A stretch of 64,000 nucleotides of DNA. Source: Vibrio pomeroyi (GTDB lineage Bacteria; Pseudomonadota; Gammaproteobacteria; Enterobacterales; Vibrionaceae). Of the stretch, positions 44,759 to 54,724 are shown piece after piece (the first letter of the stretch is position 1; the number at the start of each line of letters is the position of its first letter). The DNA is taken from assembly GCA_041879425.1 (NCBI GenBank), contig CP090854.1, positions 2,294,001-2,358,000 on the forward strand. The letters are read 5' to 3'. The translations under genes and the position numbers were made by a program. The notes beneath the pieces were generated by a model. It searched no databases. It was not told where the DNA came from and saw only the letters and a program-made list of their open reading frames with translations.

Positions 44759-44921
44759 TGTTGCGGAAACTGGTCAAAATAAAGCCTATTATTTAATGAC
44801 AATCTCACTAAATTAGCGGGCATCTGGTTTCTTGTTGTTCATTGACTCATTTGCCAATGTGCTCAACTAATCAACACATCAGTTTTTATTTAAGATAATC
44901 AATACCACCAAGAGTACTACA

Positions 44922-45320
44922 ATGACGATTCAATCAACTTTGAACCCTATTGGTTCTTTACTTCTTCGCACATTAGCGATGCCTTCTGACACTAATGCAG
45001 CGGGTCAGATCTTCGGTGGTTGGATAATGTCTCAGCTCGACCTAGCGGGTGGCATCTTGGCGAAAGAGATCTCTAACGGCAAGATTGTGACTGTTTCAGT
45101 ATCAAGCATTGAATTCAAACAGCCGGTATCGGTTGGCGATGTGGTGTGTGTTTATGGCGACTGTACCAAAATTGGCCGTAGCTCGATGAATATCGACTTA
45201 GAAGTATGGGTTAAGCCTGTGCTTGATCACGGCATCGGTGACCGTTACAAAGTTTGTGGCGCGACCTTCAACTACGTGGCAGTTGATGAAAGTGGCAAGC
45301 CTCGCCCGATCAACAAATAG
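44922..45320 (+). CDS. yciA: Acyl-CoA thioesterase YciA
   Basis: This 132-residue hotdog-fold thioesterase hydrolyses a broad range of acyl-CoA. The motif MPSDTNAAGQIFGGWIMSQLDLAG (core DTNAAGQIFGGWIM) contains the catalytic Asp-Asn region, and SSIEFKQPVSVGDVV follows. It is preceded by a strong terminator, so it has its own promoter. A MITE-like element begins 57 bases after its stop codon. Confidence 0.95.
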   Translation: MTIQSTLNPIGSLLLRTLAMPSDTNAAGQIFGGWIMSQLDLAGGILAKEISNGKIVTVSVSSIEFKQPVSVGDVVCVYGDCTKIGRSSMNIDLEVWVKPVLDHGIGDRYKVCGATFNYVAVDESGKPRPINK

Positions 45321-45376
45321 TACTTTTCACTAAGTCATATACGTCAGTGGTCTTTAGTTTCAGCAAATGAAATTAC

Positions 45377-45643
45377 TAGGGCGTATTGACCTTTCGAGCT
45401 GATTTTTGCAGCGAATTGCTGGGTATTTATACAAGGCAGAGGCTTTGATGTGTAGCTAGCCTCCATAAGAAGCCGATAACGTAGTAGAAATGACCAGCAA
45501 ACGCTGCCCGAAGGGTTCAGCTAAAAGCGTTTTACTCTTTGTTGAGGGAGATTTGCTTAGAATGCTAGGCTACTTCCCCCTCGCCGCGATTAAAACGCTT
45601 TTATCTCGAACAAAATTTAACCACGAAAGGTCAACACGCCCTA
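45377..45643. mobile_element. MITE-like palindromic element
   Basis: The 267-base element has 20-base terminal inverted repeats, TAGGGCGTATTGACCTTTCG at the left and CGAAAGGTCAACACGCCCTA at the right, matching at 19 of 20 positions. Nested inverted repeats lie inside: GCAGCGAATTGCTGG with CCAGCAAACGCTGC, and TAAAAGCGTTTTA with TAAAACGCTTTTA. No transposase frame is present; the 66-codon frame in it is not credible. The ends suggest a TA or short target site. This is the layout of a non-autonomous element mobilised in trans. Confidence 0.75.
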
Positions 45644-45779
45644 ACGACCATACTGCTCTCTCGCACCATTTCACAATTTCTTATCATTAGCCCTTCCAAT
45701 ACCAATTAGTTCGCGTAAATTAGCAAGATAGCGAATTTAAACGCCCCAATTCAGTGAAGTAAAATAAGGATATCTCAAT

Positions 45780-46076
45780 ATGTGGTACGTGATTTTTTCT
45801 CAAGACGTCGAAAATTCATTAGAAAAGCGCCTAAGTGTTCGCCCACAACATCTAGAACGCCTACAAACACTTCACGATGAAGGCCGACTTTTGACAGCAG
45901 GTCCAATGCCAGCTATTGATTCGGATAACCCTGGCGAAGCTGGTTTCACAGGTTCTACTGTGATTGCTGAGTTTAACTCTTTAGAAGACGCACAGGCATG
46001 GGCAGATGCAGACCCGTACATCGAAGCTGGTGTCTACCAAAATGTCATCGTAAAACCATTCAAGAAAGTATTTTAA
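45780..46076 (+). CDS. yciI: YciI family protein
   Basis: This 98-residue dimeric alpha-beta-barrel protein starts [45 protein letters not shown] (core RPQHLERLQ and GPMPA). The conserved His and Asp of the YciI fold lie there. The family is proposed to have small-molecule enzyme activity, as yet unproven. AAGGAT lies upstream of the ATG. Its stop and the GTG of the next gene are separated by only one base, so they are cotranscribed. The MITE-like element ends 136 bases upstream. Confidence 0.9.
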   Translation: MWYVIFSQDVENSLEKRLSVRPQHLERLQTLHDEGRLLTAGPMPAIDSDNPGEAGFTGSTVIAEFNSLEDAQAWADADPYIEAGVYQNVIVKPFKKVF

Positions 46077-46077
46077 C

Positions 46078-46473
46078 GTGAAAAAATGGATTATTGGCTC
46101 ACTAGCAATGGCTCTGCTTGCAGGCTGTGCTTCAAGTGAGCAAGACCAACAAAGACAACTCGAGATGATGGCGCAGCACCGTGCTGGCGTTTTATCTGCA
46201 GGCCTACCCATTGAGTATGGCCCACTGTCAGTGATGCGAGTACTCGCAAAAAACACCGTGATTGAAATCATGATGATCTACAACCAAGATGCTAAAGGTG
46301 CGAAGCCTTTAAACCAAGTTGTCGATATGAGTGTGAATAGCTACTGCACTAACTCAGAAGTAAGAGCAAACCTAGATATGGGCTTGGCTTACAACATCAA
46401 GATTCGCAACACACGTGGACAATTGATGGTTGAGAAGCTGATCAGCAAAGATACTTGCCAGAGCAGCAGCTAG
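46078..46473 (+). CDS. aspS: Type II secretion pilotin lipoprotein (AspS/GspS2-like)
   Basis: The GTG start at 46078 gives 131 residues. The lipobox is LLAGC with C17 as the lipid-bearing residue; Ala at +2 predicts outer-membrane sorting. C90 and C127 can form the disulfide seen in this family. The size, the YGPLSVMRVLAKNTVIEIMMIYNQ strand pattern and the position directly beside metE match V. cholerae AspS (VC1703 by my memory). That protein pilots the secretin GspD to the outer membrane. No other T2SS genes are nearby. The gene is coupled to yciI and ends at a terminator. Confidence 0.85.
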   Translation: MKKWIIGSLAMALLAGCASSEQDQQRQLEMMAQHRAGVLSAGLPIEYGPLSVMRVLAKNTVIEIMMIYNQDAKGAKPLNQVVDMSVNSYCTNSEVRANLDMGLAYNIKIRNTRGQLMVEKLISKDTCQSSS

Positions 46474-46500
46474 ATTCGAGATTCGAACGAATATGAACGT

Positions 46501-46528
46501 AAAAGCCTCGCAGTAGCGAGGCTTTTTG
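46501..46528. terminator. Bidirectional terminator between aspS and metE
   Basis: AAAGCCTCGC and GCGAGGCTTT form a ten-base stem around AGTA with A and T runs on both sides, between convergent genes. Confidence 0.94.
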
Positions 46529-46555
46529 TTTTGTGTCATCTAGCTCTAGTGATAG

Positions 46556-48919
46556 TTAAGCTTCTGCTGACTCCCACTCTTTACGCAATGCCTTAGTCGC
46601 TGAGACTAAGTTAGTCAGTGCTGCTTCTGTTTCTGCCCAATTACGAGTTTTAAGACCACAATCTGGGTTTGCCCATAAACGTTCTGCCGGGATTTTCTCA
46701 GCCGCTTTCTTCAACAGACCAATAATCCAGTCTTGTGATGGGATATTTGGCGAGTGAATATCGTAAACACCTGGGCCAATCGCATTGGGGTAATTGAACT
46801 CTTCAAACGCTTTAAGCAGTTCCATATTCGAGCGAGAGGTCTCAATGGTAATTACATCGGCGTCTAGTGCGGCCACTGAATCAATGATTTCATTGAATTC
46901 GCTATAACACATGTGAGTATGAATTTGCGTCTCTGGTTTAGCACTCGCGGCTGAGATCTTAAAGGCATCAACTGCCCACTCTAAGTATTCTGCATGGTCG
47001 CGTTTTTTCAGTGGCAAACCTTCACGAATCGCTGGTTCATCAATCTGAATAATGTTGATTCCTGCATCTTGTAGGTCAGACACTTCATCACGCAGCGCAA
47101 ATGCCAATTGGTTAGTGATCTCTTTACGTGAGATATCTTCACGTGGGAACGTCCAACACAAGATAGTGACAGGACCAGTTAGCATGCCTTTCATTTGTTT
47201 AGAAGTTAGAGATTGCGCATAAGTCGACCACTCTACCGTCATCGGTTTTTCACGCTCGATATCTGCCACCACAATCGCTGGTTTCACGCAGCGAGAGCCG
47301 TAGCTTTGCACCCAACCAAATTTGGTGGTTTGGAAGCCTGCTAGGTTTTCAGCAAAGTATTCCACCATGTCGTTACGTTCCGCTTCACCATGAACCAACA
47401 CATCTAAGTCGAGTGCCTCTTGGCGTTTCACCGCATCCGCGATGTGACCTTTTAGTGCGGTGGTGTATTCCGCTTCGCTCAACTTTCCAGTGCGATAAGC
47501 GCTACGTTGAACACGGATCTCGCCAGTCTGTGGGAACGAACCTATCGTTGTGGTTGGCAATAAAGGTAAACCTAAAACCTCAGATTGGTGTGCAGCACGT
47601 TCTGCGTAAGGTGCACTACGTTCTGCTAATGCTTTAGTAATAGTGTTAATCCGTGCCTGTATCTGCGGCTTGTTTACGTGAGTCGCGCTCTTGCGGGCAA
47701 CAATGGGCTGGCTATAAGTCTCACACGCTATAATAGCATTTTGATCGCCGTCTAGCGCTGCACCCAATAAACTCACCTCTGTGACTTTCTGTTTCGCGAA
47801 AGCAAACCAGCTTTTCACTTCTTCGCTAAGCGAATCTTCTAACTCTAAATCAACCGGGCTGTGTAGCAGCGAACATGAGCTTGCCACCCACAGCTTATCG
47901 CCTAGCTTCTCTTTCACAGGTTGCAGTTTCGCTAACTGAGCCGCTAAGTCTGCTCGCCAAACATTGCGTCCGTTGATGACACCCGCAGACAGTACCCACT
48001 CGTCCGGTAGTTGATTCACTACTTCATCGAGCTGTTGTGGCGCAGCGGCTAAGTCGATATGTAAACCATTCACTGGCAGTTTTACGATTTTGTCTAAGGT
48101 GTCTGTCACCGAATCAAAGTAAGTGGTCAATAGTAGCTTCACATCACCTTGAATCACTTGATAAGCCAATTTGAATGAATCGGCCCACTGTTTTTCAAGC
48201 TCAAGCGACAGAATAGGTTCGTCGATTTGAACCCACTCAACACCCAGTTTGGCAAGCTTAGCTAAAATCGCTTGGTAGGCAGTCAGCAAGCGCGGCAACA
48301 AGGTTAAGCGATCAAAGCCCTCTTCCACTTCCTTACCCAAGTACAAGTAAGACAGCGGGCCAAGAAGGACTGGCTTAACCTTATGCCCAGCTTGAATTGC
48401 TTCGTTCACTTCATCAAACAGTTGCGGCCAGCTCACTTCAAACGAATCATCTTTACTGAACTCGGGCACAATGTAGTGATAGTTAGTATTGAACCACTTG
48501 GTCATGTCAGATGCTGCAGCACCATCTTTGGCACTTTCTGAACCATGTTTCCCGCCACAACAAGTTGGCTGCTTTTGAGATTGTATTTGAGTTTGAGATT
48601 GCCCGCGACCAACGCGGAACAAGGTATCTAAGTCTGGGAAGACTTTCTCTTCTTCAGTTCCACCAGCGTGACGTTTTGGCACATGACCCAAAAGCAAAGT
48701 CGTTGTTAACACATGATCGTACCATGCGAAGTCACCCGCAGTTGCAAAGCTTAGATTCGCGTCGGCTTGTACATTCCAGTTACGATTTCTCAGCTCGCTG
48801 CCTAGTTGTTTGAGTTCAGATTGATCAATTTCACCGCGCCAGTACTTCTCTAGTGTGAATTTGAGTTCGCGTTTTTCACCAATACGTGGGTAGCCAAGAA
48901 TATGCGTTGTTGTCGTCAT
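46556..48919 (-). CDS. metE: Cobalamin-independent methionine synthase
   Basis: MetE transfers a methyl group from 5-methyltetrahydropteroyl-triglutamate to homocysteine without B12. It has 787 residues, with the usual two barrel domains. The zinc ligands are in [11 protein letters not shown] and [10 protein letters not shown]. The N-terminus is [19 protein letters not shown]. An odd insertion of about 20 residues lies near positions 107-136, rich in Gln/Ser and with an adjacent Cys pair (C120-C121) before [12 protein letters not shown]. coli MetE has a much shorter loop there. It is divergent from metR and has MetJ boxes upstream. Confidence 0.97.
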   Translation of the reverse strand: MTTTTHILGYPRIGEKRELKFTLEKYWRGEIDQSELKQLGSELRNRNWNVQADANLSFATAGDFAWYDHVLTTTLLLGHVPKRHAGGTEEEKVFPDLDTLFRVGRGQSQTQIQSQKQPTCCGGKHGSESAKDGAAASDMTKWFNTNYHYIVPEFSKDDSFEVSWPQLFDEVNEAIQAGHKVKPVLLGPLSYLYLGKEVEEGFDRLTLLPRLLTAYQAILAKLAKLGVEWVQIDEPILSLELEKQWADSFKLAYQVIQGDVKLLLTTYFDSVTDTLDKIVKLPVNGLHIDLAAAPQQLDEVVNQLPDEWVLSAGVINGRNVWRADLAAQLAKLQPVKEKLGDKLWVASSCSLLHSPVDLELEDSLSEEVKSWFAFAKQKVTEVSLLGAALDGDQNAIIACETYSQPIVARKSATHVNKPQIQARINTITKALAERSAPYAERAAHQSEVLGLPLLPTTTIGSFPQTGEIRVQRSAYRTGKLSEAEYTTALKGHIADAVKRQEALDLDVLVHGEAERNDMVEYFAENLAGFQTTKFGWVQSYGSRCVKPAIVVADIEREKPMTVEWSTYAQSLTSKQMKGMLTGPVTILCWTFPREDISRKEITNQLAFALRDEVSDLQDAGINIIQIDEPAIREGLPLKKRDHAEYLEWAVDAFKISAASAKPETQIHTHMCYSEFNEIIDSVAALDADVITIETSRSNMELLKAFEEFNYPNAIGPGVYDIHSPNIPSQDWIIGLLKKAAEKIPAERLWANPDCGLKTRNWAETEAALTNLVSATKALRKEWESAEA

Positions 48920-48989
48920 GAACCGATTCCTTATTCAATAATTATTAGTATCTTTTCAGACTGCCTATTGTGTTCTTGCTTTCATAAAA

Positions 48990-49005
48990 AGGCGTCTGGA
49001 TGGCT
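48990..49005 (-). promoter_or_regulatory. Possible MetJ box group near metE
   Basis: AGGCGTCT matches the MetJ consensus AGACGTCT at seven of eight positions, and the next eight bases (GGATGGCT) match weakly. MetJ binds tandem boxes and represses metE with S-adenosylmethionine. The site is 71 bases from the metE start. Confidence 0.45.
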
Positions 49006-49103
49006 AAACTATCTACCGAATCAGCTCGACGAACAACGTCCAAATATTCATCTTGTTTATTAAAAATATTCATCATCAGCGAATCAGAGATGAACATAAT
49101 TAA

Positions 49104-49127
49104 ATCCATCTGGACATCTAGACGTTT
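49104..49127 (+). promoter_or_regulatory. Tandem MetJ boxes in the metE-metR spacer
   Basis: Three adjacent octamers, ATCCATCT, GGACATCT and AGACGTTT, match AGACGTCT at five, six and seven of eight positions. This is the tandem pattern expected for MetJ. The group lies 74 bases before metR, so it probably controls metR, and perhaps metE as well. Confidence 0.7.
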
Positions 49128-49200
49128 ACAAATGATAAAAAACCCCGTAGGGTGATTATTAAGAAATATTGAATTGGCTTAGGGAATATGAGGAATACTC

Positions 49201-50112
49201 ATGATAGAGCTTAAACATCTGCGAACATTGACGACCTTAAGAGACAACGGCTCACTCACAGCCACAGCGACCTCTCTTCACCTAACTCAATCGGCGCTTT
49301 CTCACCAATTGAAAGACCTTGAGGCGCGTATTGGCGGTCAGCTTTTCCTACGTAAAACTAGGCCCGTTAAATTCACCTCTGAAGGTGAGATTTTGCTTAA
49401 GCTCGCCGATGAGATACAGCCAAGAATCGCTAAAGCAGAGAACGAACTCGCAAGCCTGAAAGAGGATGTGAATGGGCGTTTGCACATGGCGATCGAGTGT
49501 CACTCATGCTTCCAATGGTTAATGCCCGCTTTGAAGGAGTACCAAGTTGCTTGGCCGAGTGTGACATTAGATTTTTCGTCAGGCTTTGGTTTTGAACCCC
49601 TACCCGCATTAATGGCTGGTGAATTAGACTTGGTGATCACCTCCGACATTCAGCCACGTTCAGAGGTTCACTATGAGCCACTTTTCGATTTCGAGATGCG
49701 TTTGATCACTGCAATTAACTCGCCTTTGGCTGAAAAACCAAGTATTGATCCGCAAGATCTTAGCGATCTCACTATGCTCTCCTACCCTGTTCAAAAGCAG
49801 CGTTTGGATGTTGTGAAGCACTTTTTACAACCTGCTGGCATAGAACCGAAGAAATGGAAACAGGCAGACAACACATTGATGTTAGTCCAAATGGTATCGG
49901 CAGGATTAGGTGTCGCGGCATTGCCAAACTGGGCAATCAGTGAGTTTTCCAGACAAGGCTTAATCGCCAGTAAACCGTTAGGTAAAGGGCTTTCAAGAAG
50001 ACTGTTTGCAGCGGTAAGAAACTCAGAAAAAGACAAGCGTTACCTGCAAGCTTTCTTTAGTACCGCAAGACAGCAGAGCAAGAGTCACCTTGATGGTATT
50101 GAGGTCGTTTAA
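49201..50112 (+). CDS. metR: Methionine regulator MetR (LysR family)
   Basis: MetR activates metE with homocysteine as coinducer. The 303-residue protein has a helix-turn-helix near residues 18-38 (GSLTATATSLHLTQSALSHQLKDL) and a LysR sensor domain with ECHSCFQWLMPALKEYQ. The Cys-rich start of the sensor domain is typical of MetR. It is divergent from metE, the classical arrangement, with MetJ boxes between them. AATATGAGGAATACTC precedes the ATG. Confidence 0.97.
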   Translation: MIELKHLRTLTTLRDNGSLTATATSLHLTQSALSHQLKDLEARIGGQLFLRKTRPVKFTSEGEILLKLADEIQPRIAKAENELASLKEDVNGRLHMAIECHSCFQWLMPALKEYQVAWPSVTLDFSSGFGFEPLPALMAGELDLVITSDIQPRSEVHYEPLFDFEMRLITAINSPLAEKPSIDPQDLSDLTMLSYPVQKQRLDVVKHFLQPAGIEPKKWKQADNTLMLVQMVSAGLGVAALPNWAISEFSRQGLIASKPLGKGLSRRLFAAVRNSEKDKRYLQAFFSTARQQSKSHLDGIEVV

Positions 50113-50173
50113 CGATAACCATCGTCAGCTAACTCCGCTTACACCAAGCACAAGAGACAAATGCCAGAAACAA

Positions 50174-50204
50174 AAAAAGTCACAGATAACCTGTGACTTT
50201 TTAG
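50174..50204. terminator. Terminator between metR and the DUF4250 gene
   Basis: AAAAGTCACAG and CTGTGACTTTT pair around a five-base loop between convergent genes, with A and T runs. Confidence 0.93.
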
Positions 50205-50251
50205 TTTCAGTACCGATGATTTTCGATACCTGTTGATTCGCGAAAAATAGA

Positions 50252-50452
50252 CTATCTTGCGTAAGATTTAAACTGGTTAGTCAGTGGGTCGTATTGATAG
50301 CCAAGCATATCCAGCTTACCGACGACACTTTCTATATCCATCTCATACATACTAATGAGCTCTTCAAAACTGTCGCACTCTAAGCGCAGCTTCTCGTTCA
50401 CTATTCCCAGCAAGATAATGCTATCCAGACTTTTGACGTTGCTTAAATCCAT
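50252..50452 (-). CDS. DUF4250 family protein
   Basis: This 66-residue cytoplasmic protein begins MDLSNVKSLDSIILLGIVNEKLRLECDSF. This fits the DUF4250 pattern, in which a short helix-rich N-terminus is followed by an ELCxxYDID-like turn (here LISMYEMDIESVV) and a C-terminal Y-x-x-L-x-NQF. AGTACGAG, a purine-rich site, precedes the ATG. The family is widespread and has no known function. It resembles a small helix-turn-helix-like fold but has no clear DNA-binding signature. Confidence 0.85.
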   Translation of the reverse strand: MDLSNVKSLDSIILLGIVNEKLRLECDSFEELISMYEMDIESVVGKLDMLGYQYDPLTNQFKSYAR

Positions 50453-50565
50453 CTCGTACTCCTTACGAACACACTGACTAGAGTTAAGTTTAGAACGCTT
50501 ACCAAGGTCACGCTAAAAAACAGATCACACTTCTTAAATCAGATACGTGGTTACAATGCTCAAAG

Positions 50566-51246
50566 TTACAATGCCCAAACTGGCGTTAAACCAACAGCAG
50601 CCGCTAATAACATCAGCAATGAAACCGTAAGTTGAAGCTTTTCAGGTGTCTTGACGAACAGTAGATGCCAACACCACACCACGATAGAAGAGATCAACAA
50701 AGCAAAGCTGAACAACAAAGTTGAAATCACAGGCTCTAGTTGAGCTTCAGAAAGGGAATAAACACTCACCACCGTCGCCAAAACCACTAGCATACCCGTC
50801 AATACACCAACAACGGGCAGAACACGGTGGAACGCTTGCAAACGCGTTCTTGCGATGGTCAGCAGTAAGTGACCAAACGCTGCACCTAACAATACCACCA
50901 ACAACAAATTTGTAATGATACCAACAGTGGTTGCTTGCTCAGTCGCTTGAATTGCAACGTATGACAGCGCTAAACCGCAAGCAAGATACATCACCCAGAT
51001 AGGGCCAGAATCACGAGTCTTCTTAGTTTGAACTTGTGAGTAGAAATAAAAGATTGCGAATACGACAAGGAATGCTTCAATTTTAACCGAAGCAACGGCA
51101 AGCCAAAGCACGCCAATCGCAGGCAACATCTTGTGGATACGACCACGTTGTCCCGGGCAAATATCCCCTTTCACCAAGATGAGGGTTAAGATCAGTTGGG
51201 CCCCTAAAAGCATCGGAGCAAATTGTACTAATAACGTTTCGACCAT
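50566..51246 (-). CDS. Hypothetical membrane protein of seven helices
   Basis: This 226-residue protein has about seven hydrophobic segments: residues ~8-26, 38-68, 80-97, 105-130, 137-160, 170-192 and 202-224. It starts [26 protein letters not shown] and carries a short cytoplasmic loop [11 protein letters not shown]. No family is recognised and no catalytic motif is visible. The segment [21 protein letters not shown] may link helices 2 and 3. Its neighbours are DUF4250 (downstream, same strand) and YgiQ (divergent). Function unknown. Confidence 0.75.
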   Translation of the reverse strand: MVETLLVQFAPMLLGAQLILTLILVKGDICPGQRGRIHKMLPAIGVLWLAVASVKIEAFLVVFAIFYFYSQVQTKKTRDSGPIWVMYLACGLALSYVAIQATEQATTVGIITNLLLVVLLGAAFGHLLLTIARTRLQAFHRVLPVVGVLTGMLVVLATVVSVYSLSEAQLEPVISTLLFSFALLISSIVVWCWHLLFVKTPEKLQLTVSLLMLLAAAVGLTPVWAL

Positions 51247-51483
51247 TGTGGATCTACTTCTTCAGACTTATTTTCGCGAATAATATCAAAAACTGCTGCG
51301 AACACTAATCAAAATCACAAATTAGCGACGTTATTCAAGGCTTCAACTATGCTGTTGTATGGCTCTTTTGCTGCTTTTAAAAGCGATAACACGAAAGACA
51401 CCAGAACTAACAGGGGCATGTTCTACTGGCTAGTCCGGGCGCATGTCGCTATAATTCCCGCCTCAAAAATCAGAGGTCGAAAT

Positions 51484-53883
51484 ATGTACAGCGATATCAC
51501 TCCTATTCATGAACACAAAAAATACTGGGCCGAGTGCTACGGAACTGCACCCTTTTTGCCTACCAGTAGAAAGGAGATGGACGCTCTTGGATGGGATAGC
51601 TGTGACATTATTATTGTAACTGGTGACGCTTATGTCGATCACCCGAGCTTTGGTATGGCTATCATTGGCCGCCTACTTGAAGCTCAAGGTTTCCGCGTGG
51701 GCATTATTGCTCAACCTAAGTGGGACAATAAAGATGCCTTCATGAAGCTAGGTAAACCTAACCTATTCTTCGGCATCACAGCGGGTAACATGGACTCCAT
51801 GATCAACCGCTACACCTCTGATCGCAAATTACGTCACGATGATGCTTACACGCCAAATAACGAAGGTGGTAAGCGTCCTGACCGTGCAACTCTGGTTTAC
51901 TCTCAGCGTTGTCGCGAAGCCTACAAAGGCACGCCAATCGTTCTTGGTGGTATTGAAGCGAGCTTGCGTCGTGTTGCGCACTACGACTACTGGTCGGATA
52001 AAGTTCGTCGCTCTGTATTGTTTGATGCAAAAGCAGACATCCTTCTTTTTGGTAACGCTGAGCGTGCACTGGTTGAAGTAGCACACCGCATTGCTGATGG
52101 TGAGGACATGTCAACGCTGACAGACATTCGCGGTACAGCAATCAATCTTGCTGCAGCACCTGAAGGCTTCAAAATCATCGACTCTTCTCGTATCGAAAAG
52201 CCGAACAAAGCTTACGTGCCGGTAAACCCGTACGAAGTGGAAACGCAATGTGATACTAAGAAAGATGAGAAAGAAGAAGTAAAAGCGCAGCCGATTACGA
52301 TTCGTCCTTCTCGTCACGATGCAAAAACAACAGCAGTTCGTATCCCAGCTTACGAAAAGCTAAACAACGACCGTATTCTTTACGCTCACGCGAGCCGTAT
52401 CTTGCACCTAGAGACAAACCCGTATTCAGGCCGTGCTTTGATTCAACGTCACGGTGACCGTGAACTTTGGGTTAACCAAGCACCAATTCCATTGACGACT
52501 GAAGAGATGGATTACGTGTTTGGCCTTGCTTACAAGCGTGTTCCTCACCCGATGTACGGCAAAGCGAAGATTCCTGCATACGACATGATCAAAACCTCGG
52601 TGAACATCATGCGTGGTTGTTTTGGTGGTTGTTCTTTCTGTTCAATCACAGAGCACGAAGGTCGTATCATTCAAAACCGTTCGAAAGAATCTATCTTGGA
52701 CGAGATCGAAGACATTAAAGATAAAGTACCTGGATTTACCGGTACGATTTCTGACTTGGGTGGTCCAACGGCGAACATGTACCGTTTAGGTTGTTCAGAT
52801 CCGAAAGCAGAAATTAACTGTCGTCGCCCTTCATGTGTGTTCCCTAAGATCTGTGAGAAGCTAAACACAGACCACCAACACACGATTGACCTGTACCGCT
52901 CTGCGAGAAAAGTACCGGGCGTTAAGAAGATCATGATCGCTTCTGGTGTTCGTTACGACTTAGCGATTGAATCTCCAGAATACGTACGTGAGCTTGTGAC
53001 TCACCACGTAGGTGGCTACTTGAAGATTGCTCCAGAGCATACTGAAAAAGGCCCTCTGGATCTGATGATGAAACCGGGCATGGGCACTTACGATCGTTTC
53101 AAAGAGATGTTCGAGAAGTACAGCGCTGAAGCCGGTAAGAAACAGTATCTAATTCCTTACTTCATCTCAGCTCACCCGGGCACAGAAGATGAAGACATGC
53201 TTAATCTTGCGTTGTGGCTGAAAAAGCACAACTACGAGTGTGACCAAGTACAGAACTTCTACCCATCGCCAATGTGTAATGCAACGTCGATGTACTACTC
53301 AGAGACGAACCCTCTGAAGCGTGTGAAATATAAGAAGCGTGAAGATGTGCCAGTGCCTAAAGGTGACCGTCAACGTCGTCTGCATAAAGCGCTGCTTCGT
53401 TACCACGATCCAGAAAACTGGAAGATCATCCGTGAAGCGCTAATCGATATGGGTAAGAAGCACCTTATCGGTGACAAGCCGGGCTGTTTGATTCCAGAAG
53501 AAGATTTTGATGCACAAACACCGGCACAACGTCGTAAGTCTGGTCGTCATGGCTCTCAGCGTTTTGCAACGAAGCACAGCAAATCTCAACCGGGATTAGG
53601 CGGCGAGAAGCCACGCAACCATTCCAAATCTGGTAGCAATAAGCCTGGTGGTAAAAAGCCGAATGCTAACGGCAACAGCCAAGGCAATGCTAACCAAGGT
53701 AACGGAAAGCAAAACGGTGGCGGTAATGGCAACGCTCGTAAGCCAGCGACAGGCTTTATTAAGAAAGGACCGGGTGGTCAATCACAAGGCAATGGCGGCG
53801 GAAAGCGCAACAAAGCCGGCAATGGTCAAGGTGGTAAACCTGCTGGCAACGGAAAGAATCGCCAACGCGCGACACAACGCTAA
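51484..53883 (+). CDS. ygiQ: YgiQ-family radical SAM protein
   Basis: The ATG at 51484 has AGAGGTCGAAAT before it and gives 799 residues; the upstream in-frame codons are non-homologous. The [4Fe-4S] cluster cysteines are C379, C383 and C386 in [11 protein letters not shown] (CX3CX2C), in a radical SAM barrel of about residues 370-610. An N-terminal UPF0313 domain ([22 protein letters not shown]) precedes it. The C-terminal ~110 residues are Gly/Asn/Gln/Lys-rich and disordered. E. coli YgiQ is about 739 residues. The reaction is unknown. Confidence 0.94.
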   Translation: MYSDITPIHEHKKYWAECYGTAPFLPTSRKEMDALGWDSCDIIIVTGDAYVDHPSFGMAIIGRLLEAQGFRVGIIAQPKWDNKDAFMKLGKPNLFFGITAGNMDSMINRYTSDRKLRHDDAYTPNNEGGKRPDRATLVYSQRCREAYKGTPIVLGGIEASLRRVAHYDYWSDKVRRSVLFDAKADILLFGNAERALVEVAHRIADGEDMSTLTDIRGTAINLAAAPEGFKIIDSSRIEKPNKAYVPVNPYEVETQCDTKKDEKEEVKAQPITIRPSRHDAKTTAVRIPAYEKLNNDRILYAHASRILHLETNPYSGRALIQRHGDRELWVNQAPIPLTTEEMDYVFGLAYKRVPHPMYGKAKIPAYDMIKTSVNIMRGCFGGCSFCSITEHEGRIIQNRSKESILDEIEDIKDKVPGFTGTISDLGGPTANMYRLGCSDPKAEINCRRPSCVFPKICEKLNTDHQHTIDLYRSARKVPGVKKIMIASGVRYDLAIESPEYVRELVTHHVGGYLKIAPEHTEKGPLDLMMKPGMGTYDRFKEMFEKYSAEAGKKQYLIPYFISAHPGTEDEDMLNLALWLKKHNYECDQVQNFYPSPMCNATSMYYSETNPLKRVKYKKREDVPVPKGDRQRRLHKALLRYHDPENWKIIREALIDMGKKHLIGDKPGCLIPEEDFDAQTPAQRRKSGRHGSQRFATKHSKSQPGLGGEKPRNHSKSGSNKPGGKKPNANGNSQGNANQGNGKQNGGGNGNARKPATGFIKKGPGGQSQGNGGGKRNKAGNGQGGKPAGNGKNRQRATQR

Positions 53884-53919
53884 TATTGTGAACCGATATA
53901 CTTAGTCATAATAAAATAC

Positions 53920-53951
53920 AGAGCGCAGCTACTTAGCTGCGCTTTTTTATG
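53920..53951. terminator. Terminator between ygiQ and the XRE-cupin gene
   Basis: AGCGCAGCTA and TAGCTGCGCT flank a two-base loop with T (and A on the other strand) runs, between convergent genes. Confidence 0.9.
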
Positions 53952-53987
53952 CCTTGAAGATATTCCAAACCGTTTACGTCAGTAAAG

Positions 53988-54626
53988 CTATGAACGCTGC
54001 CACTGGTCAGGATAATGGATGATGTTATGGAAAACCGCTTGTTCAGTTCCAATGTTCTTGTATCCATGAAGCTGTTCAGCATTAAAGCGCACCGCTTGTC
54101 CCGGGCTCAGTTCATGCCAGTCATCATCGAAGAACACCGCCATACGACCAGAAATACACAAGATATGCTCAATCACCCCAATACTGTGTGGATCAGAAAA
54201 GTGCTCATAGTTTTGTGCTAATCCCAGCTCATAAACTTCAAATCCCATAGAGCGTTCAAACGGAAAAACAACACTGACCGAGAACCCCTCATTCAAGCTT
54301 TCATCACGCAGTTCATTAGCATCTCGGAACAAGCTCACCAATTCATCACTAGAGCAAGACAAAATCAAACTCGAAAATGACACGTTCAAGCCCGTCGCGA
54401 TTTGCCACAACTTGGCTACGGTAGGACTAGACTCTCCACGCTCTATCTGACCGAGCATCGCTTTACTGACTCCCGTCGCCTTTGCGGTCGCGTCTAGGCT
54501 CCACCCTTTCTCTTTACGAATGCGTTTTAGGTTGTGGCTGACTTGCAACTCGTCTTGACCACTTAAGCTCTCTTTTGGATTAACGCTAGCTTCTACATTC
54601 ATGTTCTTCGGCATGTTTTCGTTCAT
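53988..54626 (-). CDS. XRE-cupin transcriptional regulator (SutR/YdcN-like)
   Basis: This 212-residue regulator has an XRE helix-turn-helix near residues 30-85 (LKRIRKEKGWSLDATAKATGVSKAMLGQIERGESSPTVAKLW, core VSKAMLGQIERGESSPT). The C-terminal cupin sensor domain holds FSDPHSIGVIEHILCISGRMAVFFDDD and LSPGQAVRFNAEQLHGYKN. The HTH is nearly the same as YdcN of E. coli, which is also divergent from a BenE-type gene (ydcO). Two matching palindromes in the spacer are probable operators. The effector is unknown. Confidence 0.93.
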   Translation of the reverse strand: MNENMPKNMNVEASVNPKESLSGQDELQVSHNLKRIRKEKGWSLDATAKATGVSKAMLGQIERGESSPTVAKLWQIATGLNVSFSSLILSCSSDELVSLFRDANELRDESLNEGFSVSVVFPFERSMGFEVYELGLAQNYEHFSDPHSIGVIEHILCISGRMAVFFDDDWHELSPGQAVRFNAEQLHGYKNIGTEQAVFHNIIHYPDQWQRS

Positions 54627-54687
54627 CTACCTACTTAAGTTTGCTCACGACTAAAATTATCACGAACAAAATTTATACAAACAACAC

Positions 54688-54707
54688 TTGTGCGCTATAA
54701 CGCACAA
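54688..54707. promoter_or_regulatory. Operator 1 of the XRE-cupin/BenE locus
   Basis: TTGTGCG CTATAA CGCACAA is a perfect seven-base inverted repeat with a six-base spacer, in the middle of the divergent region, 62 bases before the regulator start. Confidence 0.8.
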
Positions 54708-54724
54708 ATGCTAAGTTAAGTTCT

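Noticed and set aside
45490..45690. 66-codon plus-strand frame in the MITE-like element
   Set aside because: It crosses the right inverted repeat, lacks a ribosome site and family similarity, and is explained by the palindromic DNA.
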